Origin: Megachile rotundata
Lineage: Eukaryota > Arthropoda > Insecta > Hymenoptera > Megachilidae
Direction of reading: 5' to 3'
DNA: 64,000 nt
Assembly (NCBI RefSeq): GCF_050947335.1
Contig: NC_134988.1
Location: 3,968,001 to 4,032,000 of the forward strand
The translations under genes were made by a program, and so were the position numbers. Positions within the stretch are counted from its first letter, which is position 1. Each line of letters starts with the position of its first letter. The notes below the pieces were generated by a model. It had not been told where the DNA came from and searched no databases. It saw nothing but the letters and a program-made list of their open reading frames with translations. Below, in pieces: positions 12,767 to 24,761 of the stretch.

Positions 12767-13423
12767 TGTGGCGAGATGATGGAAATAGGGATTTGATCAA
12801 ATCCTTAAGGTGTACGATCAGTTCACGGAAGATGTTAAAATAACAACTTTGTAACTTGAGATGCTACAAATCAATAACGTGTTTTAATAAAAATGAGTAA
12901 ACATTATTATATTATTACATTCAGCTTAAGTATTTGTTAATTAGTTTGGAATAAATAATTTGTGTTTCAAAGACTATTCTTGTATTAACTCCACATTTAG
13001 TAATACGTGGTTCACTAAATAAATACTTTTAACACTAGATTTACGGACGTTTGATGGTCACTTTTATTTAAATTTACCTAAAGTAGAAAAATAAATAAAT
13101 TGCAGATAATATGTGAACTACCTAACACATTGATTCTTTTGCTGAAAGTTGATGAAAGTTGACATTTTTGCAAAAATTTCCTAACAAATTCTGTCATCTA
13201 AAATAGACCTATTATCCGTCATTTTGACGGGTTCCATAAATCTAGTGTTAATATCTAAACAATATTATTTCATCTTTTCATTAAAATAGTTAACGGATTT
13301 AATCAGATCTTACTTTCTTCAGGGAAATCACCCCACAGAGTTGTTATTTTAATATCTTCCGTAAATTGATCACACACCTCACGGATTTGATCAAACCCCT
13401 ATTTTCATCATTTTTCTGCGACA
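12767..13423. mobile_element. MITE with 85-bp inverted repeats, split by a younger MITE
   Basis: The left arm (12767-12850) and right arm (about 13339-13423) are inverted copies sharing GGGRTTTGATCAAATCC, then ACGGAAGAT and TTAAAATAACAACT. The termini read TGTGGCGAGA and, from the other end, TGTCGCAGAA. I could not fix a target duplication. Inside lies an independent piggyBac-type MITE at 13033-13247. Confidence 0.7.
13033..13247. mobile_element. piggyBac-type MITE, 215 bp
   Basis: Termini CACTAGATTTACGG and CATAAATCTAGTG are inverted copies, flanked by TTAA at 13029-13032 and 13248-13251. TTAA duplication is the hallmark of piggyBac elements. An internal GTCATTTTGACGG inverted motif lies near the right end. 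A fragment of the left end recurs at 31670-31702. Confidence 0.8.
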
Positions 13424-13723
13424 TAAGATACTAATGTTTAATGCGATGAATTTAGTCGATGATAAGAACATACATAAGCAATAAACCTAATAAAATAATA
13501 TAAAGTATTGTAATAAACCTTTATATTAATAATTATATCTATTGATTTTTAATATTTTTTTGCTGCAGAAATTAAGAATCAATTTTATCATTTACTACAC
13601 GGTGAATGAACTTCTTTACAAATACTTAAATAATGTTCAAATTCACTTTTCTTGAAAATAAAATCATTTACGAACAAATTTAATTCCAACACTGTTTGGT
13701 GAAATAAAAACGGGACACTCTGT

Positions 13724-16435
13724 ATATGAAATAAAATTAGTAATAAAAATTGAGCAACTAAACGAATTTAGTACAAAGGATAGTGTTGAATTATAAATTT
13801 TCCATTTTCCTAAGAGATTTTCAATATTTCAGAAATTGCACTTAATGTTTCGATAATGCTATAACAACGGTAATCGTCCCGATGCACTCCTATTACGTTT
13901 ACGTTAATGTGCAAAGCCATCGTGCGAACACGAACAGAAGAAATATTGCGAATATTGTACGTCGTTTATAGGTACTTTACCTTTCATAGATCGCACATAG
14001 TAGCGCATACGGCGTTAAATTATAGCACGACATTCGTTATCGCAATTAGCAGCGTTATTATAGCAAACGTCGCATAATTTCGAAACGCATTGAGAACACA
14101 TGTGTGCCGCGAATTATAACGCTGTACGTGTCTAATCGCAGAAATGCCTTCAATGTGAACAATGTGGCGAACTCCGACAAATCAGAAGTTAATAGCTCTG
14201 GATCATGCAACTTATTGTGCAACGTAGTGAAGCTCCTAGAATGATTCGATATGCATCTGTTCGTTCATTTGTACTGTATCGTGCTCTTCGCGATTATTCT
14301 ATTCGCGATTATTCTTCATTAAAAAAAGTGTTAAGTAGATATTTATTTAAAAAGAGAAAAATGTTTTTCATGTCTTTAACATTAGAATAAATGTTATGCA
14401 AGCCGCAGGTAGAGTACAATTAGGAATACCTTCAAGCACTGATCTGATAAATTGCTAAACCAAAGAGGAATACGTTCGACATAACACAATATTAATATCA
14501 TTAATATTTTGATAGTAATTACGGAATATCCATACTAACAGTTATTTCATTATTTGCATCTATTACCAAACATTTCCAAATTCGTCGTATTTAAAGTAAC
14601 AAATATCATAATGTTACAGAATATGAATTGATGAATATTTGAATTGATCTTCGCCTCAATTATTTTTTTATAATAATACAAGCATCTAGTACGTTTAAAA
14701 AAGCAATGATTAATTATGAACAAGAAAAATTACATTTTCAGAAGTGTTTGGAAAAAATACTGTTTACATTTTTCTATTGAAAGAATAATAAAAGATTTAT
14801 AAAATATATTTTTATTCTACCAAAAGTCTCTCAATATAAATACTTTTACTAGCTAGCAAATTTTATTTAATACATTCAAAATTGAAAGCAATGCAGTTGG
14901 CTGATTAATGATTGATTTGTACTACTGTTACCTGTAACTGATTTTTCTTGCACTAAAATTTATACTAATATAAATATTAAATGGGACATTTATATGTATC
15001 ACATGCATTAATAAATATTAAATATTACGCTAATATACATTACATATATTAATTAATGTTAAATGTTACATTAATATATGTATTATACATTAAAATTGTA
15101 CTATGTACACATAAAAGTCCTTGTTTTTTGATCATGTAATTTACAAAAATTTTGAATGCTATTAGATTAAGCAAAATAAACAAAATTGTGATGATGAAAA
15201 AGAACAAATTCTCATTTTTGAAAAATTAAGTGACTTTTCCATTCAACAAATAAAAATTTGAATTTGTATAATTAACAAATTTCAATGTAACTCACCCACT
15301 GAACCGTAAATAATCACGATGAAAATGCATCTCTGTCACCGGGTCGATTCACCGATCCTTACTGATAGTATAAATAAATCACCATACAGAAACTCTCAAG
15401 AAACGCTCAAGAAACTTCACTGTCATCTTTCATTATGAGTTTTCATTATTACTTTTCTCTGTCACTTTTTACTAATTTTCACTGTGAGTCCGACACGTAA
15501 ATAGGACGAATGAAAACACGTGAACGAATATTCATAAATAGTTTAAACTATACTATCTTGAAAGCAAGAAAACGGAATTTTCGATTAAAAACAACGATAC
15601 ATTTTATTTCGACAATAAACGATGACTGTCGATCGACGCCGCAGTCGTTTAACAGATCATCGTTGCATGGCAACTGTTCGCGACGTATGCCTCGCGATCG
15701 AGAACGAAACCGCGATCCGTGGCCAGTCTAACGATGTCTTCTAATAAAATACAATATAATATCGATTCCTCAATTCGGATACCTTATAATGAGAATATAG
15801 CGTATCGTTAAACATACATATCTATGAATAACCGTTCACGCGTTTTCATTCGGTCCGTTTACCGGTCGTGCTTATGTTGTGCAATTATTAGAAAGAGACA
15901 GTGAAATAAATTGAGAGTTCATTGACCCTGCCAGGACATCAGCTGTTGATACTCTGATCGGTGGATCTACCCGGTGACACAAATATTTTTTATCGAAGCT
16001 AGTTTCTTCATGAATTAATAGGTAAGTTTTATTTAAGATGTTTTTGTATTTTTATTAAAATTAAATGTACGCAGCAATTAATTTATTTCATTTCAATGAG
16101 GTACTGTATTAAATATTCCATTCGAATTTTATCCCATTTCATAGACAAGGTACTCATTCGTTTTGAAACGTGAATTTATTCGTTTGTTTCATTAGAATGG
16201 TTGACACAATTAATTTTCGTGAATTTATTTTTTTTTCTTTTCAAGAGCATAAAATAAATACAATATACTTGGTCTGGGTAAATAACAACTAATTGGTTTA
16301 TCTCTCATTTACGAATTACGAAGAACTTAATATTGTTCTTAACTTCCTTATCCATTACTTGATGTAACTTTCACCTAATAGCTGCCTGTTATACCGACGT
16401 TATACCGACGTGGTATCGATACGTTTGTTCACGAT
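13724..16435. other. non-coding DNA with CpG-richer islands
   Basis: Mostly AT-rich with no recognisable protein. Two stretches, about 13,860-14,180 and 15,480-15,980, are clearly less AT-rich, contain many CG dinucleotides, and show no repeat structure. They look like single-copy regulatory or untranslated sequence. A splice-donor-like word TAGGTAAGTTTT lies at 16019-16030, after the second island. A non-coding first exon is possible but unproven. Confidence 0.35.
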
Positions 16436-16632
16436 CACGATCGACCGTCATTTTCGAAGCTGTCGATCCCGCGTCTGAGCGTGCGAAATCCTCGCGCTCT
16501 GATTGGTCCGTGTTTTTGCTTAATAATTTAAAAACGAAGCTTCAAACCCTATTTTTGCAAAGAAAAATCTTGTTCAGAATGACGTCCTCTACCACCCGTT
16601 TCAGGGAGTAACAGTAGTTACGGGAAACCCTG
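16436..16632. mobile_element. CAGGGTGTCC-family fragment (right end)
   Basis: This is the reverse complement of the outer 200 bp of the arm at 50879. It shares CGCTCTGATTGGTCCGTGTT, then CTTGTTCAGAATGACGTCCT and CAGGGAGTAACA, ending in ACCCTG followed by TA (16633-16634). The inner part is missing. Confidence 0.75.
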
Positions 16633-16822
16633 TAGAAACATTTGCATATGTTAGTATGAAATGATTATTTTTAAATAATTAACATTCTAATGTGTATACA
16701 TATCATTATTATTATTATACATATATATCTATTCATAAATTAGTAAATTATAAATATGCAATGTAAATATGTAATAAACAGATTAACTTATTCAATCATT
16801 AATTTGTGTCAATACTATATTG

Positions 16823-17521
16823 CAGTGCTCGGATTTAGTTGCACTTTTCGGGCCGATTTCGAGGTAGACGCCTACCGTACCCTCACTCCCGCGCTAGACT
16901 GCCCACGCGACGTCGTGTGCCAGGGACGTCGTACGATAAATTTGTCGGGATCCAGCCGTGATTAAAAATTTTGCTTGCCCTTTTAATAATTATTATTTTT
17001 ACAGATTATTAAAGTTATTATTTTGGTTTCTCCTATAGGCCTATTCCACTAAATAAGAAGAATGCAGTGACTTAGCAGGAAAGTCGAAATCAAAAATATT
17101 TTAATTTTCCTTCGATCTTCTGGGTCGTTTGGACTTTCCTGTCGAGTCACTGTCGTTTTTCTTATTTAGTGGAATAGGCCTATAGGAGAAACCAAAAAAA
17201 CGCATCAACAATAGTACTTCTTGGGTGATATGGAAAACTATTGACAAAATTGTAATTATTATAACATGTATTATTGTTATTATATGTATATATAAAAGAT
17301 GTTTATAGATGTAAACATAGTACTAATAACTTTAATAATCTGTAAAAATAATAATTATTAACAGTGCAAGCAAAACTTTTAATCACGGCTGGATCCCGAC
17401 AAATCTATCGTACGACGTCCCTGGCACACGACGTCACATGGGCAGTCTAGCACGGGAGTGAGGGTACGGTAGGCGTCTACCCCGAAATCGGCCCGAAAAG
17501 TGCAACTAAATCCGAGCACTG
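16823..17521. mobile_element. hAT-type MITE, 699 bp
   Basis: The termini CAGTGCTCGGATTTAG and CTAAATCCGAGCACTG are perfect inverted copies. The element is flanked by an exact 8-bp duplication CTATATTG (16815-16822 and 17522-17529), diagnostic of hAT-type insertion. CAGTGCTCGG also fits the hAT terminal consensus. The arms extend inward over at least 160 bp, including ACGCCTACCGTACCCTCACT. A second, inner palindrome (17021-17060 with 17153-17196) is centred on CCTATAGGCCTATTCCACTA. The right half carries about 115 extra bases (17199-17316) absent from the left. Confidence 0.9.
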
Positions 17522-17789
17522 CTATATTGTATACTCTAATGATATTATGATTAATTTTATATTATCATTAATAATGGTAAATGTTAATAAACCTTTATTC
17601 ACGTGCATGTTTCTTTATACACTTATAGAAAGGAATAGAAATAAATATATCAAGACAGTTGAAATTTGTATTAATTAAGGCCCTTAATTTTATATTATAA
17701 ATTCTCATGACTTCCTTACTTTTCCAATTTTTTAACTTTGAAATATATACAAAGTACACAGTTTTATTGTATGATAAGTATTACACAGA

Positions 17790-17952
17790 AAATGAGTTAA
17801 TTATACAAATTAACGCTCCTATTAATTAAGTGAATTAACGTATTCTCTGTAATTCACTAAATGAATTCGATTTTTATTAAAGAAAATCAGTTAATTACAC
17901 AAATTAACGTGCTTATTAATTAAACAGATTTACGTATTCTCTATAATTCACT
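17790..17952. repeat. two-copy tandem duplication, unit about 92 bp
   Basis: Unit 1 (17790-17858) and unit 2 (17882-17952) share GAAAATSAGTTAATTA, CAAATTAACG, TATTAATTAA and ACGTATTCTCTRTAATTCAC. Divergence is modest. Confidence 0.65.
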
Positions 17953-18942
17953 AGGGACATGAATTAGTTTAAAAATTTTAGGGGAGTTAAATCAAATTAT
18001 ATCATAATTAATGTTCCGAAATAAACTACAGTAATTCGATAACTTATTCAAAAGACAGTGTACTAAAAAATTAAATGATGTACAAAATGATATTTTCAAT
18101 AATTTCGAAAATCGAGTTTGAAAGTGCAAGTTCAGAATACAAAATAATGCAAAGTCAGATATAATTAATTTTGTAAATGTAAAAAATTCATGAAATATGC
18201 AGAACATTTTTGGTAATTATTCCTGATCCCAATTAATGTTGACAGTTAAATTCGTTCCTGAAACGTACTTAATTATTTGGATGCACAATAGATTTCAACA
18301 CTCATGACAAACATTAGTAACAATAATCGCATTCGGAAGATATTCGTTGACAATTAAACCAATATGAACATTTGAATAACGATTTTTCACGAAATCGGAA
18401 ACAGAAATTGAATTCGTATTGAATATTCTCTATATTGCCATTAAACCGAAATCGAATTTCAAAGTTAATTAATGCCTGTCGTTTGATTTTATTGATGGTT
18501 TGCCTATCGGTGTCCAGTTCACCGTTGTATCGTGTTCACAAAAGTACGTACGATAACTTTGGATGAAGACAAATGAATCCCATGGCAGCACCATCGCTAA
18601 TTTGGAATTTACGGCCACGACTGTCGGCACACGACCCCATCCAGAAATCCGCTTGACGTTTACTCGTTTGCTTCATTACGATTTATAGCACGATCAATCT
18701 TTTATCACTTCCGCTCCTGTAGACGTGGAACGATGATGACTAGTTACAAAAGTATCGCTGTTAGCGAGTTAACAGCGCGAATAGTATGCTATAAATGTTT
18801 TACTCGTTTCAGAATCGTCACCGTTTTAACGCGTTTCGCCGTACAGTGTTCCATAAAATGGTTCGCGTTTAAATTTGCCGCGATTTCTACCAAACATGGC
18901 GGCGTACTCTGAACGTATATTTAGGGAGTCCTGCTTGACTGT
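17953..18942. other. non-coding DNA, CpG-richer from about 18,480
   Basis: No gene seen. The stretch 18,480-18,920 is a complex, repeat-free island of higher GC, similar in look to those at 13.9 and 15.5 kb. Confidence 0.4.
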
Positions 18943-19202
18943 CAAACTTTGTTAATATATTCTTTTATCTTCAAACTTTAATAGCGTATTCTTTTACTCT
19001 GAAACTTTATTAACAAATTCTTTTGTTTCCAAACTTTATTAAACTAATATTTTGTTCTTTACTTAACTTTATTAACTTAATCTTTTTCTCTCAAACTTTA
19101 TTAACATATTCTTTTACTCTCTAACTTTATTAACATATTCTTTTACTCTCTAACTTTCTTAATATATTCTTTTACCAACAAACTTTATTCACTTATTCTT
19201 TC
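18943..19202. repeat. minisatellite, unit about 30 bp, 8-9 copies
   Basis: Degenerate copies of CAAACTTTATTAACATATTC followed by TTTTACTCT run through this stretch. The middle copies are most alike. Confidence 0.75.
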
Positions 19203-20710
19203 TGTAAAAATAAAAAAATATAGTTATAGATATATTAACATGGAGTCAAGCACTTCATTAAAAAGTTATATTAAAAATACGAAATGGCAACATATGTTGA
19301 TTTATATGCTGATGTACTCGAGAGCAATGTAGACATTATCTAGATAAGGAAACACGTGTACTCTTAAATGTTTTCGAAATCTTGAAATTCCCACATTTCC
19401 GAATTTCTAAAATTTAGTTCTCAAAGTATCGAAGTTTCAAATCGTAAAAGTTTTGAAGTTTCAAATCCTAAAAATTTCATATTTTAAAAGTTTCAATTTT
19501 CAAATACACAAATTTTAAAGTTTTCAAATTCTTAGATTTCTGAATATGGAAATTTTCAAGTTCCAATGTATTCATATCCTTGAATCCTCAAATCCCTAGC
19601 TTCTTCTATTTTTATGCCCAAAATTCCTACATCATCTCTGTAGAAATTGTTGCAATTTCTAGTTGTCTATGTCTCGAAAACTAAGTCGCACATTGCAAAT
19701 CGTAAAGCAGTTTACGATCTGTTTCTGCAGGCACTTTGAAATTTTAATGGTGTATTTTTCGAACATCCCCTATATTTCGATATTTGGAACTCATGATGTA
19801 TGCGGGTCGCAGCGTCAGCAGTAGTAAGTGATGATTAAATGGTGCGTGGAATCATTAGGACTTCCAATAAGTGAATATAAGTGGACTGTATCTAAGAGAT
19901 GAATTTGACTTCAGACGACTATAGTTTATTTTGCTATCTGCTTGATGATTGTTTTGCTGAAAGTGTCTCTTCAAAGAATTTTTACGCTTTACAAAGGCTC
20001 CAAGCGGGCGTACAATTTTTATAATATTGGTGAGCGAAAACAGCTTCTGATTTTCTTTCGGTTTAGCTAAAATTTGGGTAGAGGTGACAAACAATACCTT
20101 AGTATAAATAGAAAGCTGCAAACAAAAGACTCTACTGCTATGGTTATGAATTTTCATAACAAATTTTCTGATAACTAACTGTGACTAACAATAAATACAA
20201 AAATACTCACTAGAATATAATGACTCCTCAAGTCTTATTGCTGCTACCGGTAAAGAACTATTGATTTGGTGCTACAAACGTATCTGAAAGAACGAAAAAC
20301 CATTAAACTATTGTATCGCTAAAAACTTGTACTGAGGTCTAATTCTCTCGTTGCAATAAGCATTTTACGACCCAGCTCATAAAAGTTGGCGACAGAAAAT
20401 CAGTGTTATCAAAATTAGTTTGGGCTAATAAGGATTAATGAAAGTGAAAACAATAGGAATTAATTGGGGACAGAAACTGGTGTATGACTAACGCTGCGAG
20501 CTTTAGGATGTTATTGTGGGTGAACTATGACATGGCTAATTTCACGAGCCACAGAAAAGATCAAAATGCCTAAACTATGAAATCTGAGAATTACTGTGAT
20601 AAAGACACAGTAATGTCTAAATAAACTAAAATGTTATACAGAATAACCGAAAAGATTATTACCATTACGGAAAAGACATATCGTGACGTCAAATATTGAT
20701 TAAGGTAAGA
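19203..20710. other. non-coding DNA
   Basis: Low-complexity text with GAAATTTC/TTTCAAAT words at 19,370-19,580. A 100-codon minus-strand frame at 19855-20157 matches no family I recognise, and I do not support it as a gene. Confidence 0.4.
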
Positions 20711-21048
20711 GCACCAGTGGTTGACACTATACCAGTATTTGACACTTTTTCAAAAAGAGTAAATAAATAAGGAAATCACAAATTGGAATACATCAAACCT
20801 TATTAATCTGTATACTGTCACACTTCAGTGGCTTAATTGCGAACTAAGGTGCATATTCGTCATTCAAAAATGTAATAGCAACTGATTAATCGAACTTGCG
20901 CACGGCTTTTATGATTTTGCAGTGTTTTCTTATATAAATCACTAAGGATTTGGTTAAAATGTAAATATTGCAAGTTTGTATTAGTTAATCATTGTGAGTA
21001 AAAAAGGCATTCGTTTATGTTGTTTGAAACCTAAAAGGAGGTTATAAC

Positions 21049-21976
21049 AACATTGAACGTTCTCGACCACCTAGAACAATCTAGAAGGCCGTCTCGCGAA
21101 ACGGAGCAGCTTGCGTTGAGAATCGAGCCGAACATTCGCGAACTCTGAAACGAGCGCGTGGCTCGCTGACCGCGGAGCCGCCGAACGTTCGCGAAGCCGC
21201 GAGAGCAGGCCGAGCATAGCAACGCGACGTTGTTGACTGTTCGCGGATTCTAGCAACGCGATAATATAAATATCGGTTTCGGAGCCGCGATCGCGGCAGA
21301 TTCCTTTTTTTTTTTTACGCGGGGGAAATCTTCAAAAGATACCCCGCACCCTTAGGGGAAGGCGCGGGGTTATGTGGGATTTTTACCCACTGAAACCCCC
21401 ATGGTGATCCTTCCCCAGCGCATGAGGGGGGACCCAGGAACTCTTAAGGAACGTGACTGGGGCCTGCGGCAGATTCCTGCTGAGCTCGTTTGGGAGAGAA
21501 CCACGGTCGCCCTTTAGAGTCACGGGAGGGTACGGGGGCTCTTAACTGGCCGCCCTGGTATGGAGGGAACGGCTGGAACTCGCCGCCGGTCGCCTGATAG
21601 ATTTTAGGTCGTAGGAGAGAACGGCTGGAACTTGTCGCCGGTCACCTACTAATGAGGAGAGTACGGGAATTCTATCTTGGCCGCCCTCGGAATGAAGAGA
21701 ACGGCTGGATTATCCGCTCTAGTATAAATTGTTCAAAATTATTGTAAATTCCAAAAGCGACGTTTTCGTCCGATCCATTCTCCTATGTTTGAAAATTGTA
21801 CTTGTATAATTGTATACTTTATTCACAGATATGGAATCTTATGTTTGTGTTGTATAAAACCAAATATGAATAAATATTGTTATTTGTGTTTTCCACAGAA
21901 TCCTTTGAGAAGTTTTCCTTTGCGGTTATCCTTGCGAAAATCCATCCTACAAGGTTTATTTATTAAAATTGGTAAC
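21049..21976 (+). mobile_element. possible solo LTR with internal duplicated motif
   Basis: A GC-richer block has LTR-like order: TGAACGTTCTCG start, TATAAATA at 21266-21273, an AATAAA at about 21871, and an end near GGTAACA. The flanks AACAT and AACAA agree at 4 of 5 bases. Downstream of the TATA box, the motif GAGAACGGCTGG recurs at 21562 (as GAGGGAACGG), 21614 and 21694, and the leading CGGGnnnnTCT...GGCCGCCCT is duplicated at about 21527 and 21659. The boundaries are tentative. Confidence 0.35.
21305..21465 (-). mobile_element. 5'-truncated LINE tail, 161 bp, 12-bp target duplication
   Basis: The segment starts with a T-run (poly-A tail on the minus strand) and is flanked by GCGGCAGATTCC at 21293-21304 and 21466-21477. 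A poly-A tail, 5' truncation and a 12-bp direct duplication together are the signature of target-primed retroposition. The 150 bases inside are GC-rich 3'-UTR-like sequence without a frame. Confidence 0.9.
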
Positions 21977-22089
21977 AAACAATGCTAAATTGTCTAAATA
22001 CACTCCGTGTCAACTACTGAAACTTGTAATGGTCTATTATTAAATTACTACGTGCCAACTACTGATTTTGTTCCTTTGCCAATTTTGAA

Positions 22090-22673
22090 ATGCCTCCTAC
22101 GAAGGGTAACTTCAGAAATTATACAGAAGAGTTTATGCAAGCGGTTGTGGAAGATGTCCGGCTCCATAAAACTCCGTATAAAACGTCAGGTAGGAAATTC
22201 AGTGTTCCGAGGGTAACTTTAACACGTTCACGCCGGAGCGAATATTTACATTTTTCTTCGTGGGGCGGCGCGACATTGTTACTCCTTTGAAGCTTCGAAC
22301 GCGCTAAATACGAGATTAAAACAGTTTTGGCATGCTTATAAATAAATAATTGTTATGAATTTAAAATATTGAATGTTAATGCTTATAACACTCAATTTTT
22401 GTTTATAATGTTGACAAAAAATAAAATAAACTTATTTTTTGAAAACCTACCTATGATGCACGTCGCCCCACGGGACAATTAAGTGTGACCCACCGGTAGG
22501 TCACGCCGCCCTTCAGAACAGTCAAACGTGACCCACCGGTGGGTCACCCCGGCGTGAACGTGTTAAGATACAAGATTGATGGCAAACATCCAATTAAAAG
22601 AAAAATGGGCCCAGCCAGAGTATTGACTGATGCAAAAGAAAATGCAATAAAAAACTGATATGAGGATACCTCC
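22090..22673 (+). pseudogene. pogo-like transposase, N-terminal HTH, split by a MITE
   Basis: The frame opens at ATG 22090 and shows YTEEFMQAVVEDVR near residues 11-24 and a GRKFSVPRVTL segment near residues 34-44. This pattern, helix plus VPR(S/V)TL, is the pipsqueak/CENP-B-type DNA-binding fold at the start of pogo/Tigger transposases. At 22223 a TTAA-flanked MITE interrupts it. The same frame resumes at 22567 with YKIDGKHP and RVLTDAKENAI, then a stop follows. The DDE catalytic domain is absent; BEL/Pao sequence begins directly after. Confidence 0.65.
22223..22562. mobile_element. piggyBac-type MITE, 340 bp
   Basis: The ends CACGTTCACGCCGG and CCGGCGTGAACGTG are exact inverted copies flanked by TTAA (22219-22222 and 22563-22566). 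The right half contains two copies of GTGACCCACCGGTRGGTCAC, itself a palindrome. Removing the MITE and one TTAA restores the reading frame of the pogo-like gene, which proves the insertion. Confidence 0.9.
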
Positions 22674-23439
22674 GATATGAGATGTTCGGCCGCGAACCGA
22701 GACCTTCGCGTATTTTGGTATGATAATAATCGCGTTCGAACATTTCAACTTAATACCGTAACCTTTGGTGTATCTTCCGCTCCGTTTCTTGCAATCCGTA
22801 CAATACAACAACTCGCAGACGACGAGAGCGCAGACTTTCCTTATGCCTCTAAAATTCTAAAACGCGATTTATACGTCGATGACCTCTTAACAGGGGCAAA
22901 CACTTAGACGAAGTTAATACTTAGACGAGATAATAGAACTTTTGAAACGCGGCGGATTTAACATACGCCAATGGGCCTCGAATCATAATCATGTTCTCGA
23001 CAATATTGATGAAAAACTCCTTGGTTCGGAATGCACAATCGATAATAATCCCGTGATAAAAACATTAGGAATCGGATGGTACGCACAGGGGGATAAACTC
23101 GTTTACACGGTAAAATCATTCGATTCCCCTGTCAAATCTACTAAGCGCGAAATTTTATCGGAGATCGCAAAAATTTTCGACCTCCTCGGGCTTCTTGGAC
23201 CAGTAATCTTAACTGCAAAAACTTTCATGCAGGAATGCTGGAAAGCGAAGCTTGATTGGGACGAATCGGTACCGCAAGCCTTATATACGAAATGCATTTC
23301 GTTTTCAAATCAACTCTCTCTTATCAGCAATTTATCGGTCGACCGGAAATTCATCATCGAAGACCCGAAAAACATTCAAATTCACGGATTATGCGACACG
23401 AATAAAGCAGGATATGGCGCGTGTTTATACATACGCTAT

Positions 23440-24200
23440 TGTTTTGGCAGAACAAAGTTTAAAAATTTTATTTTGAAAGGAACTTTCCAAGATGCTCCGC
23501 TTTACACGCTGACTTAACGGCGGCTGAATATTGTATTTAAAAATTGGAGACTGATTTTAACAACTAATAACACCTATTTATTATATAACAGTGACAATGA
23601 ACTTTAACAACTTTTGTATAATTATGTTGAGTTTGAATGTTGTACTTAAACGATGATTCAATGTATTTTATTTTTTTAGCTAACTTTGATTTAATTCTGA
23701 TTTCGTTGTGTTTGACTGTTTGATTTATTCTGTTTGAATGTTTGATGTGTTCTCATGATTTTCGGCATATTTTGCTGTATTTAAAACCTCTGTACTCCCT
23801 TTCTTTGCGCCTTTGGCGTGGTTTTTGGAAGGGGAACAAGGTTTTCTACATAGGGGAGGACGGCGGTACAGAAAATTCTGGGTTTTTTTCCCAAAATTTG
23901 TAACGTCTTCCTGAGGGACCTGGAACCGTTATTCTCCAGGTCCACGTTACCCTTCGACTTTTGGGTCCGCAAGTTTTATGGCATGGCCTTTGCTGCTGAA
24001 GCCAAAGACTCGACTAATGATGCATCAATAAATGAATTTATTAAAAACTAAATTGTCATGTACCATCCTAATGCTGGTACACAGATGGTACGGATACTAA
24101 ATTGAAGGTCTTCAAAAACGGTTACTTTCTTTTGCCACGTCGTAAACCTTTTCTCAAAATTTTTATGTGTAATGTGATTTATTTTTGTTACGCCGTAACA
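23440..24200. mobile_element. solo LTR, 761 bp, inside BEL/Pao RNase H
   Basis: It starts TGTTTTGGCAGAACA and ends CGCCGTAACA (TG...CA). The flanks are GCTAT (23435-23439) and GCTCT (24201-24205), a 5-bp duplication with one mismatch. The BEL/Pao frame continues across it without loss when one flank copy is removed. The LTR has no coding capacity. Orientation and superfamily are not clear; a 5-bp duplication fits BEL/Pao or Gypsy. Confidence 0.75.
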
Positions 24201-24761
24201 GCTCTTGTAATCAAGAGGGTCAAATTTTCGCTCGTTTTGTCTGCGCTAAATCACGGGTCGCGCCGATTAAAAGAACTGACTATTTCACGGCTCGTACTGT
24301 ACGCCGCGTTAACACTCACTCGACTCTACCGAGAGACACGAACTGCTTTTAACTTTTCAATTGATCGCGTTATTTTTTGATCGGATTCTACAATATTTTT
24401 GCAAAGGCTCAAAAAGTCTCCGACGGTTCTAAAACTTTTTGAAGCCAATCGCGTCGCGGAAATACAAACAGTAAAGGAAGCCAACTAGTGACACATTACA
24501 ACAAGCGATAATCCAGCAGATGCATTATCGCGCGATCAATTTCCCGCGGTATTCTGCGAGAACAAGACGTGGTTCGTGGGACCCCATTGGCTGCGTAAAA
24601 CCGAAAATCGTTGGCCAGTAAATTCATCGATTTCTGTTAAGGAGCTACCCGGCTTAAAGAAAAATATGTGTTTAACTTTAAAGCTTAACAGATATGAATT
24701 CTTCAATAATTTCTTATCATATTCGAAATTAGTACGCGTCATTGCGTATTGTTTACGTATA

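Noticed and set aside
9310..13722. One 4.4-kb transposon bounded by CAGGGTGTCCTG and GGGACACTCTG
   Set aside because: The match stops after about 14 bases, the interior does not fit one element, and the transposase remnant ends near 10.2 kb. The two ends are more likely separate.
19855..20157. 100-codon minus-strand frame
   Set aside because: No recognisable motif, biased composition, and no ATG-plus-context support.
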